The position numbers and the translations under genes were made by a program. From positions 1 through 34,492 of the forward strand of contig JACZQN010000011.1 in NCBI GenBank assembly GCA_022545705.1: a stretch of DNA of 34,492 nt, in the 5' to 3' direction. The notes under the pieces were generated by a model, which saw only the letters and a list, made by a program, of their open reading frames with translations, was not told the DNA's origin and searched no databases. Position 1 is the first letter of the stretch. Every line of letters begins with the position of its first letter. This DNA comes from Nitrospirota bacterium (lineage in GTDB: Bacteria > Nitrospirota > Nitrospiria > Nitrospirales > Nitrospiraceae). Shown here in pieces: positions 16,730 through 25,288 of this stretch.

Positions 16730-17923
16730 CTACCTCCGTTTACTCAGCACCTGGGGCAAAATCTCGAGGAGCCGGTCGATTTCACGCTGGGTGATGATGA
16801 GAGGGGGGAGGAAGCGGAGCACACGCTGCATGACGCAGTTGACGAGCAGGCCCCACGCGAGGCAATCTGTCACAAGCGGATTGCCGTCAATCGTGAGCTC
16901 CATGCCTTGTAACAACCCAAGCCCCCGTACTTCCTTCACGATCGGCAGACTGCCGACGAGATCCTGTAGGCCCTTGGCCAGATAGTCTCCCATGCGCTGG
17001 CTCTGCTCGAGCACCCTCCCCTCGACGAGGGCCCGAAAGACTGCCAACGCTGCTGCGCAGGCCAGCGGATTGCCGCCGAAAGTGGATGCATGCGTGCCGG
17101 GCGTGAACATTATGGCGACCTCGTCGGTTGCCAGGCAGGCGCCGATCGGCATGCCCCCACCGAGTCCTTTGCCCAGGGTCATGATGTCCGGCTGCACCCC
17201 AAAGTGCTCGTACGCGAACAACGTGCCCGTCCGACCCATTCCGGTCTGCACCTCATCCACGATCAACAGCGCGTCGAACTGACGACATAGTTCTCGCAAG
17301 TCTTTCAGATACGACGGCTGGATGACGTGGACGCCTCCCTCACTTTGGACCAGCTCGAGCATCACTGCGGCTGTCTTGCTGGTCATTTTTTGCTCGACGG
17401 CGCTCAGGTCATTGAACGGAACGTAAGTGAAACCCGGGACGAGCGGCTCGTACCCGGTCTGGATTGTTTCCTGCCCGGTGGCCGACAGGGTCGCCATCGT
17501 GCGGCCGTGGAAAGACTGGAGCATCGTGATGATTTCGTAGCGGTCCGGGCCGTACTTCAGATGGGCGTATCGGCGGGCCAGCTTGATCGCCGCCTCGTTC
17601 GCCTCCGCGCCGCTGTTGCAGAAGAACGCTTTGCGGGCGAACGAACGTTGCACCAAGGCCTGGGCCAGCTTGACCTGCGGTTCGGTGTAGTAAAGGTTGG
17701 ACGCGTGGAGCAATTGCCTCGCCTGCTTCTGGATCGCCGCGACCAAGTCCGGATGCGTATACCCGAGCGCGTTGACCGCGATCCCGGAAACAAAATCCAG
17801 GTATTCGCGGCCTTCCAAGTCGTAGACATGGCTCCCGTGCCCGCGCACGATTGAGATCGGCAAGCGAGCATACGTGTTCATGAGGTACTGCTCAGCGTCT
17901 TGGCGCAACTCCTCAGTCGGCAT
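16730..17923 (-). CDS. argD: Acetylornithine aminotransferase
   Basis: ArgD transfers an amino group from glutamate to N-acetylglutamate semialdehyde with PLP; ArgD enzymes often also act as succinyl-DAP aminotransferase, which would link the arginine and lysine branches here. The 397-residue class III aminotransferase shows FCNSGAEANE (101-110), SFHGRT, DEVQTGMGRTG (223-233), the Schiff-base Lys252 in TLGKGLGGG, and STFGGNPLA. One oddity is ELVQSEGG (190-197) where the family usually has EPxQGEGG; the key glutamates are kept. It is the first gene of the cluster, with GAGGAG before the ATG. The promoter probably lies in the 163-bp divergent gap, but I see no strong match. Confidence 0.96.
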   Translation of the reverse strand: MPTEELRQDAEQYLMNTYARLPISIVRGHGSHVYDLEGREYLDFVSGIAVNALGYTHPDLVAAIQKQARQLLHASNLYYTEPQVKLAQALVQRSFARKAFFCNSGAEANEAAIKLARRYAHLKYGPDRYEIITMLQSFHGRTMATLSATGQETIQTGYEPLVPGFTYVPFNDLSAVEQKMTSKTAAVMLELVQSEGGVHVIQPSYLKDLRELCRQFDALLIVDEVQTGMGRTGTLFAYEHFGVQPDIMTLGKGLGGGMPIGACLATDEVAIMFTPGTHASTFGGNPLACAAALAVFRALVEGRVLEQSQRMGDYLAKGLQDLVGSLPIVKEVRGLGLLQGMELTIDGNPLVTDCLAWGLLVNCVMQRVLRFLPPLIITQREIDRLLEILPQVLSKRR

Positions 17924-18049
17924 GGTCAGCGTCTCCTCGGAAGAGATCTGACCAACCTAGCACAGGGGCTCTGACGAACGCAAACAAAGGCGTGACCTCC
18001 TAGGCCTTGCATCCTAATTCTGACGACAAAGAAAATCACTCATGCCCGC

Positions 18050-18078
18050 TTGTTCCACCGATGCGACAATGCTATAAA
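18050..18078 (+). promoter_or_regulatory. Putative sigma70 promoter for the DUF2628 gene
   Basis: TTGTTC (18050-18055) and TATAAA (18073-18078) are 17 bp apart. Transcription would begin at about 18085, only one or two bases before the ATG at 18087, and no Shine-Dalgarno is present there. This suggests a leaderless or nearly leaderless message. Confidence 0.45.
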
Positions 18079-18086
18079 GTCCCGCG

Positions 18087-18755
18087 ATGAGATCGTGCCC
18101 AAAGTGCGACCAACAGAACACCGACGAGGCGCGTTTTTGCCACGGGTGCGGCGCCGCGTTTCCCTCCTCCGCATCCCAAGTGTCGGCTGATGAGAACGAA
18201 TTCGTGCGCACGTTCATCGGGCCTAGCAAAGCGCTACTGTTTTCCTTGCAGAGAGGATGGTCGTGGGACCGCGCCGACAATCATTACATTGAAAAGTTCA
18301 GAAGATTTTCGAACGGCGGGAGGCCCCGGTTCGCTCTGAGCTGGCACTGGCCGGCTTTCTTGGTTGATCCCTTTCTCTGGTTTCTCTACCGCAAGATGTA
18401 CGTCTACGCCTTCGTGTACGCGGTCGGACCGGTGATCTCGGCTTATCTCACCGGCGATTTCACTGTGGGCATTGTGTGGCGCGTCATGGCTGGCGCGAGT
18501 GCCAACTACATTTATTTCTGGCACGTGAAGGAGCATGTGAAGGAAATTACGGCGAAAAAGACACTCGACAACGCGGCACAGGAGCGAGTACTTCGTGAGA
18601 CAGGTGGAATCCAGATGTATGTTGTCTGGGTCGGGTTGACACTCAACGTCCTTCTGCTGCTTCTGCTGCTTCAGGTGGTCCGCGAGGGCCCTCCGGGAGA
18701 AGACCCGTTCCAGTCAGACCCTTCCCAACCAGCCCCCGAACGCAAGTACTTCTGA
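18087..18755 (+). CDS. Zinc-ribbon membrane protein with DUF2628 domain
   Basis: The 222-residue protein opens with a zinc ribbon (Cys4, Cys7, Cys18, Cys21). A short linker follows, then a DUF2628-type membrane domain (about 75-160), recognisable by FALSWHWPAFLVDPFLWFLY and the RKMYVYAF segment. A last transmembrane helix (about 175-200, Leu-rich) and a polar, Pro-rich tail close it. The function of DUF2628 proteins is unknown. The gene is divergent from the arg operon, and its stop lies eight bases from the stop of the next, convergent gene. Confidence 0.8.
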   Translation: MRSCPKCDQQNTDEARFCHGCGAAFPSSASQVSADENEFVRTFIGPSKALLFSLQRGWSWDRADNHYIEKFRRFSNGGRPRFALSWHWPAFLVDPFLWFLYRKMYVYAFVYAVGPVISAYLTGDFTVGIVWRVMAGASANYIYFWHVKEHVKEITAKKTLDNAAQERVLRETGGIQMYVVWVGLTLNVLLLLLLLQVVREGPPGEDPFQSDPSQPAPERKYF

Positions 18756-18763
18756 CGGAGAGG

Positions 18764-19636
18764 CTAGCGGCCTCGCTCTTCGGCCGGCTGAGGACCGTCC
18801 GGCTGCGAGCGGGCCAACTGCCAGGTGAACCACGAGCGGAACCAGTTGAAGTCATGTTGGTAGGCGGTGCTGGAGGATTCCGTAGCGGACCCTCCTTGCT
18901 CGAGCTGGGTGTAAGTACGAGGCCAATTCTTCTGCCACCACGATTTCAATTCATCCGCGGTGTAGGACATTCCCGCGGGCTGACCAATGCCGGCAGCCGC
19001 GGCCACCTCCGCGATCAGCGGCCAATACCGGTCTTTTCCTAACCCCAGGGCTTTGAAATGCTCGCGGAGTAAGAAGACGACCCAGATCTCGGCGCTGTTC
19101 TTCTTATTGTGCTTAAACGGTTGCGTCTGTCGAAGAGGAATGGGATCGAAGTTCTTGATGACCGAGGTGTAGTCAGGGCCCCCATAGCTGCCGGCGACCT
19201 CTGCAATGCCTTCCAGCATGCGGGCAAGCTCGACCTCCACGACCGGCTTGGTGTCCGGATGATCTGCTGAAGCGGGCTGGGCCAATGGATTCGGGGAGGT
19301 GAGCAATTCGATCAGCGGCTTCAGCTCGCGCAAGCGACCGACGGCGCTTCGCAGAATTTGCTCGGATTCCAGCCAATAGTCTTGATCGTGCTTGGTGGTC
19401 CGCTCCCTCCCGGGCGGCGGGAGGACCGGCGGGATCCAGTACCGAAGCAATATGAAGAGAATATAGTGAACATCGGCTCCCAGTCGGTCAGTACGCGCCA
19501 AGACTCCCTCGTGCTTGAGCACGTTCTTAAAAAAAAGCTGGACCCCTTCCCGGACGCCGACGCGCGCGGCCATGCCGATCCACCATTGCTCGATCTCTTG
19601 CCAGTGGGGCTGCTGCCGGGGTTCGTCACCAGACAT
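18764..19636 (-). CDS. Hypothetical soluble protein, 290 residues
   Basis: I do not recognise a family. The protein is Trp-rich (QEIEQWWIGMA, LKSWWQKNWP, FNWFRSWFTWQLA) and mostly helical in appearance, with no signal peptide from the chosen start. I chose the ATG at MSGDEPRQQ, with GAGG six bases upstream, because the longer reading overlaps the region leading to the phosphoglycerate mutase gene. The C-terminus ends in a charged, Pro-rich tail. It is divergent from the mutase gene; nothing in the context indicates its job. Confidence 0.65.
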   Translation of the reverse strand: MSGDEPRQQPHWQEIEQWWIGMAARVGVREGVQLFFKNVLKHEGVLARTDRLGADVHYILFILLRYWIPPVLPPPGRERTTKHDQDYWLESEQILRSAVGRLRELKPLIELLTSPNPLAQPASADHPDTKPVVEVELARMLEGIAEVAGSYGGPDYTSVIKNFDPIPLRQTQPFKHNKKNSAEIWVVFLLREHFKALGLGKDRYWPLIAEVAAAAGIGQPAGMSYTADELKSWWQKNWPRTYTQLEQGGSATESSSTAYQHDFNWFRSWFTWQLARSQPDGPQPAEERGR

Positions 19637-19783
19637 ACCAAGCCTCGAGGATGCGTGAAGACAGCAGAAAATTACGATCGTATCGCCTGCTTCAGGCGAT
19701 TGCAAGGAACCAGGTGATTGCGTATCCTGTGGCCTCCGCTGGATCCAGGACTGGAGGCAACGGGGGGTTCGAGGGGAGAGAGC

Positions 19784-20389
19784 ATGGGCCGGCTAGTGCT
19801 GCTGCGGCACGGGCAATCACAGTGGAATCTCGAGAATCGGTTCACCGGATGGGTGGATGTCCCGCTCTCACCGAAGGGTGAGGAGGAAGCCAGGGCAGCA
19901 GGACGGAAACTGACGCAGTTCCGATTCGACCGTGCCTATACGTCCGTTCTCAAGCGGGCGATCGACACGTTGAGAATTGTGTTGGAAGAAATCGGACAAA
20001 CGGGTATTCCCATCGAGAAGGACCAGGCGCTCAATGAGCGCATGTACGGGGAGCTGCAGGGACTCAACAAAGCCGAGACCATGCGAAAGTACGGCGCGCA
20101 GCAGGTGAAGCTTTGGCGGCGCGGCTACGAGATCCGTCCGCCCGGGGGAGAAAGCCTGAAGGACACCGCGGGTCGGGTGCTGCCATACTACGAAAGTCGA
20201 ATCAAGCCGGACCTGCTCGCGGGACGGACGGTCCTGATCTCTGCCCACGGGAACAGCCTACGGGCGCTTGTGATGGATCTGGATCAGCTGTCGCCCAGCG
20301 AAGTGCTGGAGCTGAATATCCCGACCGGCGCCCCCCTCCTCTACGAATTCGATGCGGATGGCCGGGCGAGCGGCCGCCGGTACCTCTGA
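19784..20389 (+). CDS. gpmA: 2,3-bisphosphoglycerate-dependent phosphoglycerate mutase, short form
   Basis: The enzyme interconverts 3- and 2-phosphoglycerate in glycolysis. The 201-residue protein shows [10 protein letters not shown] with the phosphohistidine His9, [15 protein letters not shown], the [11 protein letters not shown] segment, [12 protein letters not shown] and [10 protein letters not shown]. These FTGW and ERxYGxLQG motifs separate true GpmA from generic histidine phosphatases. It is shorter than the usual 228-250 residues, mainly at the C-terminus and in the middle. The start follows GAGGGGAGAG. Confidence 0.9.
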   Translation: MGRLVLLRHGQSQWNLENRFTGWVDVPLSPKGEEEARAAGRKLTQFRFDRAYTSVLKRAIDTLRIVLEEIGQTGIPIEKDQALNERMYGELQGLNKAETMRKYGAQQVKLWRRGYEIRPPGGESLKDTAGRVLPYYESRIKPDLLAGRTVLISAHGNSLRALVMDLDQLSPSEVLELNIPTGAPLLYEFDADGRASGRRYL

Positions 20390-20410
20390 TCATCAAGGGC
20401 GGGGCGGGCG

Positions 20411-20917
20411 CTATGGCTCCCTCAAGTCGATCTCTTCAACTGCCTCACCGACCTGCTCCACCGGCACCAGGTCGACGAAGAATGCCAAGACCTTCTGGTG
20501 GTCGGCGGACCGAACGAGCCGGGCAGAATCCAGGATCGCGGCAGCCTCCGAAAAAATGGACACGGACTGCCCTCCCTCCCTCATGATCTTGTCATAGACC
20601 GAACGGCGTTGCTCCACTTCCTCGAAGTAGGCGTGCGCATCGTGCCCCTTGAGGCCGAACTCAGATTCCCACGTGCTCAGGATGGCCTGGCGCAGTTCTG
20701 TGAAGATGCGGTTGCTGTCGGCATCAGACAGCATCGCCTCCAATGCGGTTCGGACCCAAAACAGGCTCAGGGAGAGCGTTTCGCGTGTGATCTGCTGAGC
20801 CTGCTCAGGCGAGGCCTCGATCCCGTACTCTTCGAGCGTGGCGCGCGTCACAGCATGAGGCAGGATCGCGTAAAGCGCCTCGGCTGCCTGTGCAGGGGTC
20901 TGTGGTGGTGGGGTCAT
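20411..20917 (-). CDS. Hypothetical helical protein, 168 residues
   Basis: I do not recognise a family. The sequence is acidic, Ala/Glu/Gln rich and helical, with no signal peptide or transmembrane segment, and has one FGLKGHDAHAYFEEVEQRRS stretch that could be a helical hairpin. It is convergent with the phosphoglycerate mutase gene, 21 bp apart, and divergent from an outer-membrane protein gene. No clear Shine-Dalgarno precedes the ATG. Confidence 0.6.
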   Translation of the reverse strand: MTPPPQTPAQAAEALYAILPHAVTRATLEEYGIEASPEQAQQITRETLSLSLFWVRTALEAMLSDADSNRIFTELRQAILSTWESEFGLKGHDAHAYFEEVEQRRSVYDKIMREGGQSVSIFSEAAAILDSARLVRSADHQKVLAFFVDLVPVEQVGEAVEEIDLREP

Positions 20918-21020
20918 GAAAGGTTCACGCGGACCACGGCTTCACACGGAGCATAGCCTAACATGCTGAGGCGGAACAACCCCGATGGGCTCCACGCGAG
21001 GCCGTGCCGCGCGGGAGAGC

Positions 21021-21049
21021 TTGTTGGCCGTGGTTGCCTATGATACAGT
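21021..21049 (+). promoter_or_regulatory. Putative promoter for the beta-barrel protein gene
   Basis: TTGTTG and TACAGT are separated by 17 bp, with a TGA immediately before TACAGT that resembles an extended -10. The predicted leader is about 28 nt and contains GAAGAGGAA as ribosome site. Confidence 0.4.
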
Positions 21050-21083
21050 CGCCAAACTTTTGTTAGCGCAGGAAGAGGAATCC

Positions 21084-21641
21084 ATGGCCATGCAGAAAAT
21101 CAGAAAGGTGATCCGCACGGGGATCTTAGTCGGACTGGTAGCCGTGGCCACTGTTGTCGCGGGTGCAAAGGATGGGCATGCGCAAGAGAATCAATTGGGG
21201 TTCGGGACCGACCTTGGTTTCATCAGCGGGACGTCTGATGGTACGGTCTTCGCGCTGGGGTTCAATCTGGACTATTACCTGGCGCAAGCCTTTTCAGTCG
21301 GACCTATGCTGCTCCTTGCTCCAGCCGGGGACCTGACCGAGGTCGCCGTCGCGGGCGTGGCGCGGTTCCATATCCCGCTTGGCGCAATCCGTATTGTGCC
21401 GTTTACCGGTCTCGGGTTCGTGCATGCCGATCTCGACCGTGGCAGCGGCGCGGGCCGCGTGGACGAGAGCGACACGAGTCATTATATCCCACTCGGCGTC
21501 ACGGCTGAATTTCCGCTGAACAGCAATCTGGCGCTCGCCAGCACGCTGATCATCAATCTCCACGATCTCGATCTAAAACCCGGCGTAGTTGAGGATGACG
21601 CGAGCGTAGCCCTCCTGTTTGGAATTCGGTTCGAGCCGTAA
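21084..21641 (+). CDS. Outer-membrane beta-barrel-like protein
   Basis: The 185-residue protein has a signal peptide (basic start, hydrophobic LVGLVAVATVVAGA, cleavage near GHAQ-E). The mature part alternates polar and hydrophobic residues in about eight strands, with Gly and aromatic residues at strand ends, and closes with VALLFGIRFEP. The C-terminal Phe near the end fits an outer-membrane barrel of the OmpW/OmpA-like size class. I start at the ATG following GAAGAGGAATCC rather than the longer in-frame ATG. The specific function is unknown. The nitroreductase gene follows 17 bp later on the same strand. Confidence 0.75.
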   Translation: MAMQKIRKVIRTGILVGLVAVATVVAGAKDGHAQENQLGFGTDLGFISGTSDGTVFALGFNLDYYLAQAFSVGPMLLLAPAGDLTEVAVAGVARFHIPLGAIRIVPFTGLGFVHADLDRGSGAGRVDESDTSHYIPLGVTAEFPLNSNLALASTLIINLHDLDLKPGVVEDDASVALLFGIRFEP

Positions 21642-21658
21642 ACGGCGCGGGAATCCGT

Positions 21659-22273
21659 ATGGGCAAGGAAGCGGCGACTCGATACCCAATCCATCCCTTG
21701 TTACAACAGCGATGGAGTCCTCGGGCTTTTTCAGACCGCATCGTCGAAAAGGAGAAGCTCCTCGCTTTGCTGGAGGCAGCTCGGTGGGCCCCTTCCTCGT
21801 TTAATGCACAACCGTGGGTTTTTATTGTAGCCACCAAGGACAATCGCGTTGATTATGAGCGGTTACTCCGTTGCCTGGTCGATGGCAATATCCGGTGGGC
21901 CCAACAGGCACCGTTGCTGATGCTCAGCGTGGCCAAGCTACATTTTGATCATAACGGGAAACCGAACCGCCACGCCTTTCATGACGTCGGGTTAGCGGCT
22001 GCGAACCTCATCATCCAAGCAAGTGTACTGGGGTTGTACGTTCATCAGATGGCGGGATTCCATCTGGATCGCGCGCGCGAAGCCTTTCAGATTCCGGATT
22101 CCGCTGAGCCGGTCGCCGCGATGGCTGTCGGTTATCTCGGAGATCCTGAGCAACTGGCTGAAGAGCTCCGAGATAAGGAATCCGCCCCTCGCACCCGTAA
22201 GCCGTTATCGGACTTCGTGTTCTCAGGCACATGGAAGCAACCGTCTCCGTGGCTGAAGGATCAGGCCCACTAA
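21659..22273 (+). CDS. Nitroreductase family FMN protein
   Basis: The 204-residue protein has the FMN-binding start RWSPRAFSDRIVEKEKLLALLEA in family form, ARWAPSSFNAQPW (41-53) and VGYLGDPEQL near the C-terminus. Such proteins use FMN and NAD(P)H to reduce nitro compounds, quinones or other acceptors; the substrate cannot be told. HDVGLAAANLIIQASVLGL is the typical dimer-core helix. It closely follows the beta-barrel gene and may share its transcript. Confidence 0.88.
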   Translation: MGKEAATRYPIHPLLQQRWSPRAFSDRIVEKEKLLALLEAARWAPSSFNAQPWVFIVATKDNRVDYERLLRCLVDGNIRWAQQAPLLMLSVAKLHFDHNGKPNRHAFHDVGLAAANLIIQASVLGLYVHQMAGFHLDRAREAFQIPDSAEPVAAMAVGYLGDPEQLAEELRDKESAPRTRKPLSDFVFSGTWKQPSPWLKDQAH

Positions 22274-22338
22274 CCCCTCGCGAGTGACCGACCGAGGTTG
22301 AGACCGATCTCGGGCCTAATACAGACGTCTTCCTGGGC

Positions 22339-22367
22339 TTGGACTTTTCTGCCCCGCAGGCTATGAT
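22339..22367 (+). promoter_or_regulatory. Putative promoter for the small gene at 22437
   Basis: TTGGAC (22339-22344) and TATGAT (22362-22367, five of six) are 17 bp apart. The predicted leader is about 63 nt and includes CAGGAG before the ATG. Confidence 0.4.
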
Positions 22368-22436
22368 TTGACTCCCTTGGGCGTTCAGCGGGCAGCCAGA
22401 CGCTGGTCAGGCTTCGTGCCATAACAGGAGCGCGCG

Positions 22437-22742
22437 ATGCGAGCGGGACTCTCACTCTATAAATCGAACGATCATTGGCATGAAGCGGAGGTGACCGAGG
22501 CAAGCGTATCCGATACGCACCTCACCGTCGATGTGGAGGCTCCGGAAGGTGATACTGTCACCGTTACGGCAACTTCGGCTGACGGCGTGTGGTACAAAGG
22601 TGACTATCGCTATCGCGAGGGCAGCAACTCGAATGGGGAAGTCGTCTTTGAGCGCCACAAGGGGCAGAGCAGTGAGGTGATGGTTGGGGAGTGGCGCCAG
22701 GCAGGCGGGCCTACGGGGCCATGGATCATCAAGATCGGATAA
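22437..22742 (+). CDS. Hypothetical beta-rich protein, 101 residues
   Basis: No family is recognised. The sequence is polar and rich in Val, Thr, Glu and Gly, alternating in a way that suggests an all-beta domain (for example TVTVTATSADGVWYKGDYRY). There is no signal peptide or transmembrane segment. ACAGGAGC lies before the ATG and a candidate promoter about 70 bp upstream, so it is probably expressed alone. Confidence 0.65.
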   Translation: MRAGLSLYKSNDHWHEAEVTEASVSDTHLTVDVEAPEGDTVTVTATSADGVWYKGDYRYREGSNSNGEVVFERHKGQSSEVMVGEWRQAGGPTGPWIIKIG

Positions 22743-22869
22743 GGGGCGCCAACTGTGCAGCATCCACTGGATCGCCGCCCTCAGCTCAAGCTGCTCAAGC
22801 GCCGGGTGCGCACGAAAGTCGGGGGACTTCCCCAATGCCCAGACAATTTCGAGTTAGACGGCTGTCGGC

Positions 22870-23586
22870 TCACACGAAAAACTCCTCTTTGTAGGGTCGG
22901 AGATCCAGTTCCATTGTCCAGGCACTCCTTTCTTGTTGAACTAAGTTCCAGTACGAGTCAGCGATCGCATCAGGATTGAGGAGGGGCTCATCGGCATCGG
23001 GCCGGTAATTCTGCCGCACGTCAGGAGTGTCGATCACTCCATCAATGACCACATGGGCGACGTGGATCCCTTTGGGCCAGAGCTCACGAGCGAGCGACTC
23101 TGCCATCCCGCGTACCGCAAATTTTGCGCTGCTGAACGCCAGAGCCCCGCCTCGGCCGCGCACCGACGAGGTGGCGCCGGTAAAAAGGATCGTCCCACGT
23201 CCCTTCTTGAGCATGTCGGGGACCGCTTCCCGAGCACAGAGGAACCCTCCGTACACGGCCACACGCCACCCTTGCTCAAGCTCATCGGGCGTAAGGTCCA
23301 ACAGCCCTTTCCATGAGGCGCTTCCTGCATGATGGACCAGGATCTCCACCGGGCCGAAGGATTCCCGCACGGCCCGGAAACCAGCCGCGACCTGGGTGGG
23401 CTCCCTGAGATCGACGGGCACGGCCAGCGCCCCGCAGCTCTGTTGCTTGAGCTCCGCCTCCAGCCGTTGGAGGTAAGCTGCGGACCGTGCGAACATGCCC
23501 ACCCGACAGCCTTCCTTGGCGAATTTCCGTACGAGGGCGGCTCCGAGCCCCGGCCCCACTCCTGCGATCACTGCCGTATGACTCAT
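22870..23586 (-). CDS. Atypical short-chain dehydrogenase/reductase (SDR) protein
   Basis: The 238-residue protein has the Rossmann fold of the SDR family: an N-terminal GVGPGLGAALV glycine loop (9-19), VPVDLREP, and the GTILFTGATSS strand. Where classical SDRs have the catalytic YxxxK it reads FSSAK (Phe151, Lys155), and the usual NNAG is HHAG (85-88). The C-terminal ELWPKGIHVAHVVIDGVIDT is typical of a subgroup of bacterial SDRs. Loss of the catalytic Tyr means it may bind NAD(P) without normal dehydrogenase activity, or act on an unusual substrate. The chosen ATG follows a strong AAGGAGG; the longer in-frame start has none. Confidence 0.85.
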   Translation of the reverse strand: MSHTAVIAGVGPGLGAALVRKFAKEGCRVGMFARSAAYLQRLEAELKQQSCGALAVPVDLREPTQVAAGFRAVRESFGPVEILVHHAGSASWKGLLDLTPDELEQGWRVAVYGGFLCAREAVPDMLKKGRGTILFTGATSSVRGRGGALAFSSAKFAVRGMAESLARELWPKGIHVAHVVIDGVIDTPDVRQNYRPDADEPLLNPDAIADSYWNLVQQERSAWTMELDLRPYKEEFFV

Positions 23587-23721
23587 CCTACCCTCCTTGT
23601 CCCGTGATCGAAGCGGCGGATATCGGGGCTGCAATGGCCTGCGGGCAGGGACGCAGCGGAAGTAAAGGAGTTCGACGCGGCGGGATGTAGGTCACAGGGA
23701 AGATCGGCTGCGCTCGCCTGA

Positions 23722-24207
23722 TCATCGAACGAGTTCGCCGCACATGATTTGCTTGGTTCGGTGCTCACGAATGCACGCCTGGTCAGGCTCATTGGAGAGT
23801 GAATCTCGCTCAGATTCGTCGGCGTCGGCTGATTCTTGGCCGCGTCCTGGTTTGCCCGCTTCTTTCATTCTCTCGCTCCCAGCCGTGATCCGGTCCGCCT
23901 CTTCTTGAATCTCTGCCAGTAACTGTTCGGCTGTCGTGTAGTCACGAAGGAACCCCAGTTTGTTCTCTTGCACTGCCAGCTCCTCTTGTGCCCTGGCCAG
24001 CAAGTCCTCGAGTTTGGCGAAGTCTTCGGCCAGGTAGAAAGTCGCGCCGGCCGAGAGTGCCTCATTCACCGCCAGTTCAGCAGCCTCGACCTTCTCAGTC
24101 GGAGGGTTGGCACACCCCACGAGGAGCAAGAGAAGAGGCGCGACCGTCGCCGCGATCGCTCCTCGTATCGAGCGATATCCTTCTGATCTAGTCACGGACG
24201 GCCACAT
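23722..24207 (-). CDS. Lipoprotein with DUF4398-like coiled-coil domain
   Basis: The 161-residue protein starts with a signal segment ending in the lipobox LLLVGC. The mature part begins ANPPTEKVEAAELAVNEAL and then GATFYLAEDFAKLEDLLARA, a pattern like DUF4398 (helical, lipid-anchored, often linked to OmpA-type envelope proteins). A coiled coil of about 60 residues is likely, followed by a polar Asp/Glu/Ser-rich tail. The chosen ATG has AAGGA nine bases upstream. It probably sits in the outer membrane facing the periplasm. It shares direction with the Sel1 gene upstream. Confidence 0.75.
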   Translation of the reverse strand: MWPSVTRSEGYRSIRGAIAATVAPLLLLLVGCANPPTEKVEAAELAVNEALSAGATFYLAEDFAKLEDLLARAQEELAVQENKLGFLRDYTTAEQLLAEIQEEADRITAGSERMKEAGKPGRGQESADADESERDSLSNEPDQACIREHRTKQIMCGELVR

Positions 24208-24372
24208 AGTAGACGATCCTTCAGGAAGCGGCACCGATGGTACGGCGACTGGGCACAACGGGGCTTTCAAGAAGAAGAAGTGTACCGTGATCGGGATTTC
24301 AAGGCAAGGGCGGGGGGTCGAAAACTGTACGTGAAGGGCCGACCGCAAGGTGGTTCGAGGCGGGCATGGAAG

Positions 24373-25068
24373 CTATTCTGACGTGAATGTACGAGCCAAC
24401 TGCTGCGCTTGGGCGATTTGGGCCGGAGTCATCCTCGCGAGCAAGCCTGTCTGAAGTTGGCGGGCGGATTCATGACCCTGCTCTGCCGAAAGGCTCAACC
24501 ACAGGTGCGCCAGCACATAGTCCCGTGGCGCATCAAGGCCTTGGTAATACATGGCCCCGAGGTTGTACTGAGCCACAGTATGTCCTTGTACCGCCGCTAG
24601 CCGGTACCACCACATCGCCATTTCGGGATTCTTCAGAACCCCGCTGCCTGTGGCATAGAGAGCGCCGAGGTTGTTCTGGGCGTCGGCGTTCCCTTGTCTC
24701 GCTGCTGAGCGATACCAGCTCGCCGCTGCCTGGTGGTCCTGGGGAGCCCCCCTGGCGTGGTGGTACAGCTCGCCCAGGTTAAACTGGGCTTCGGGGACAT
24801 GCTGATTCGCCGCGAGCTGATACCAACGCAGCGCTTTGGCCTGGTTCTGTGGTACCCCCTGCCCATTGGCGTACATCACCCCCAGGTTATACTGGGCTGC
24901 CGGGTTTCCCTGCCCCGCCCGCCGGCGAAATTCTCTCAACGCAGTGGGGTAGTCGCCCTGTTCATGCGCGACAAAGCCCGCTTCCGAATCCCCGTGGGCA
25001 GGTGAAGCACTGAGCAGAAACAGGAGCCCGACTATGATTGCGGAAAAGGAAATGGTCTGCTTGGTCAT
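24373..25068 (-). CDS. Exported Sel1-like repeat protein
   Basis: The 231-residue protein has a signal peptide (cleavage near SPAHG-D) and about four to five Sel1-type repeats of roughly 36 residues. Each shows A-Q-x-N-L-G-x-x-Y, for example AQYNLGVMYANGQGVPQN, AQFNLGELYHHARGAPQD and AQNNLGALYATGSGVLKN. Such solenoids hold protein partners in the periplasm. I start at the ATG after GAAGGGAA. The repeats are intact and show no frameshift. The partner is unknown. Confidence 0.88.
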   Translation of the reverse strand: MTKQTISFSAIIVGLLFLLSASPAHGDSEAGFVAHEQGDYPTALREFRRRAGQGNPAAQYNLGVMYANGQGVPQNQAKALRWYQLAANQHVPEAQFNLGELYHHARGAPQDHQAAASWYRSAARQGNADAQNNLGALYATGSGVLKNPEMAMWWYRLAAVQGHTVAQYNLGAMYYQGLDAPRDYVLAHLWLSLSAEQGHESARQLQTGLLARMTPAQIAQAQQLARTFTSE

Positions 25069-25288
25069 CGAGTTCCCTTCCGTGTCTGTCCAAGAGAATT
25101 TGCTGTGCCCCCGGGGTTTCATCATTGTGACCCGTTGCTGCCAGGCGCGCGATCCAGCCAAATAATGAGCAAGGGCGATGCCATCACAGGCTGGGAAAGA
25201 GAAGTCGTTGATTTTACAATCTGTTTGTCGGGAGGAGAGCTACGCCACCTGTACGGTCTTGAACAGTGTCAACGAATTGTCACTGCCC

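Noticed and set aside
6723-17923. tRNA genes or riboswitch leaders in the arg-lys cluster
   Set aside because: I looked for TTCGA-type arms and for lysine- or arginine-linked leader motifs and saw none in the short spacers.
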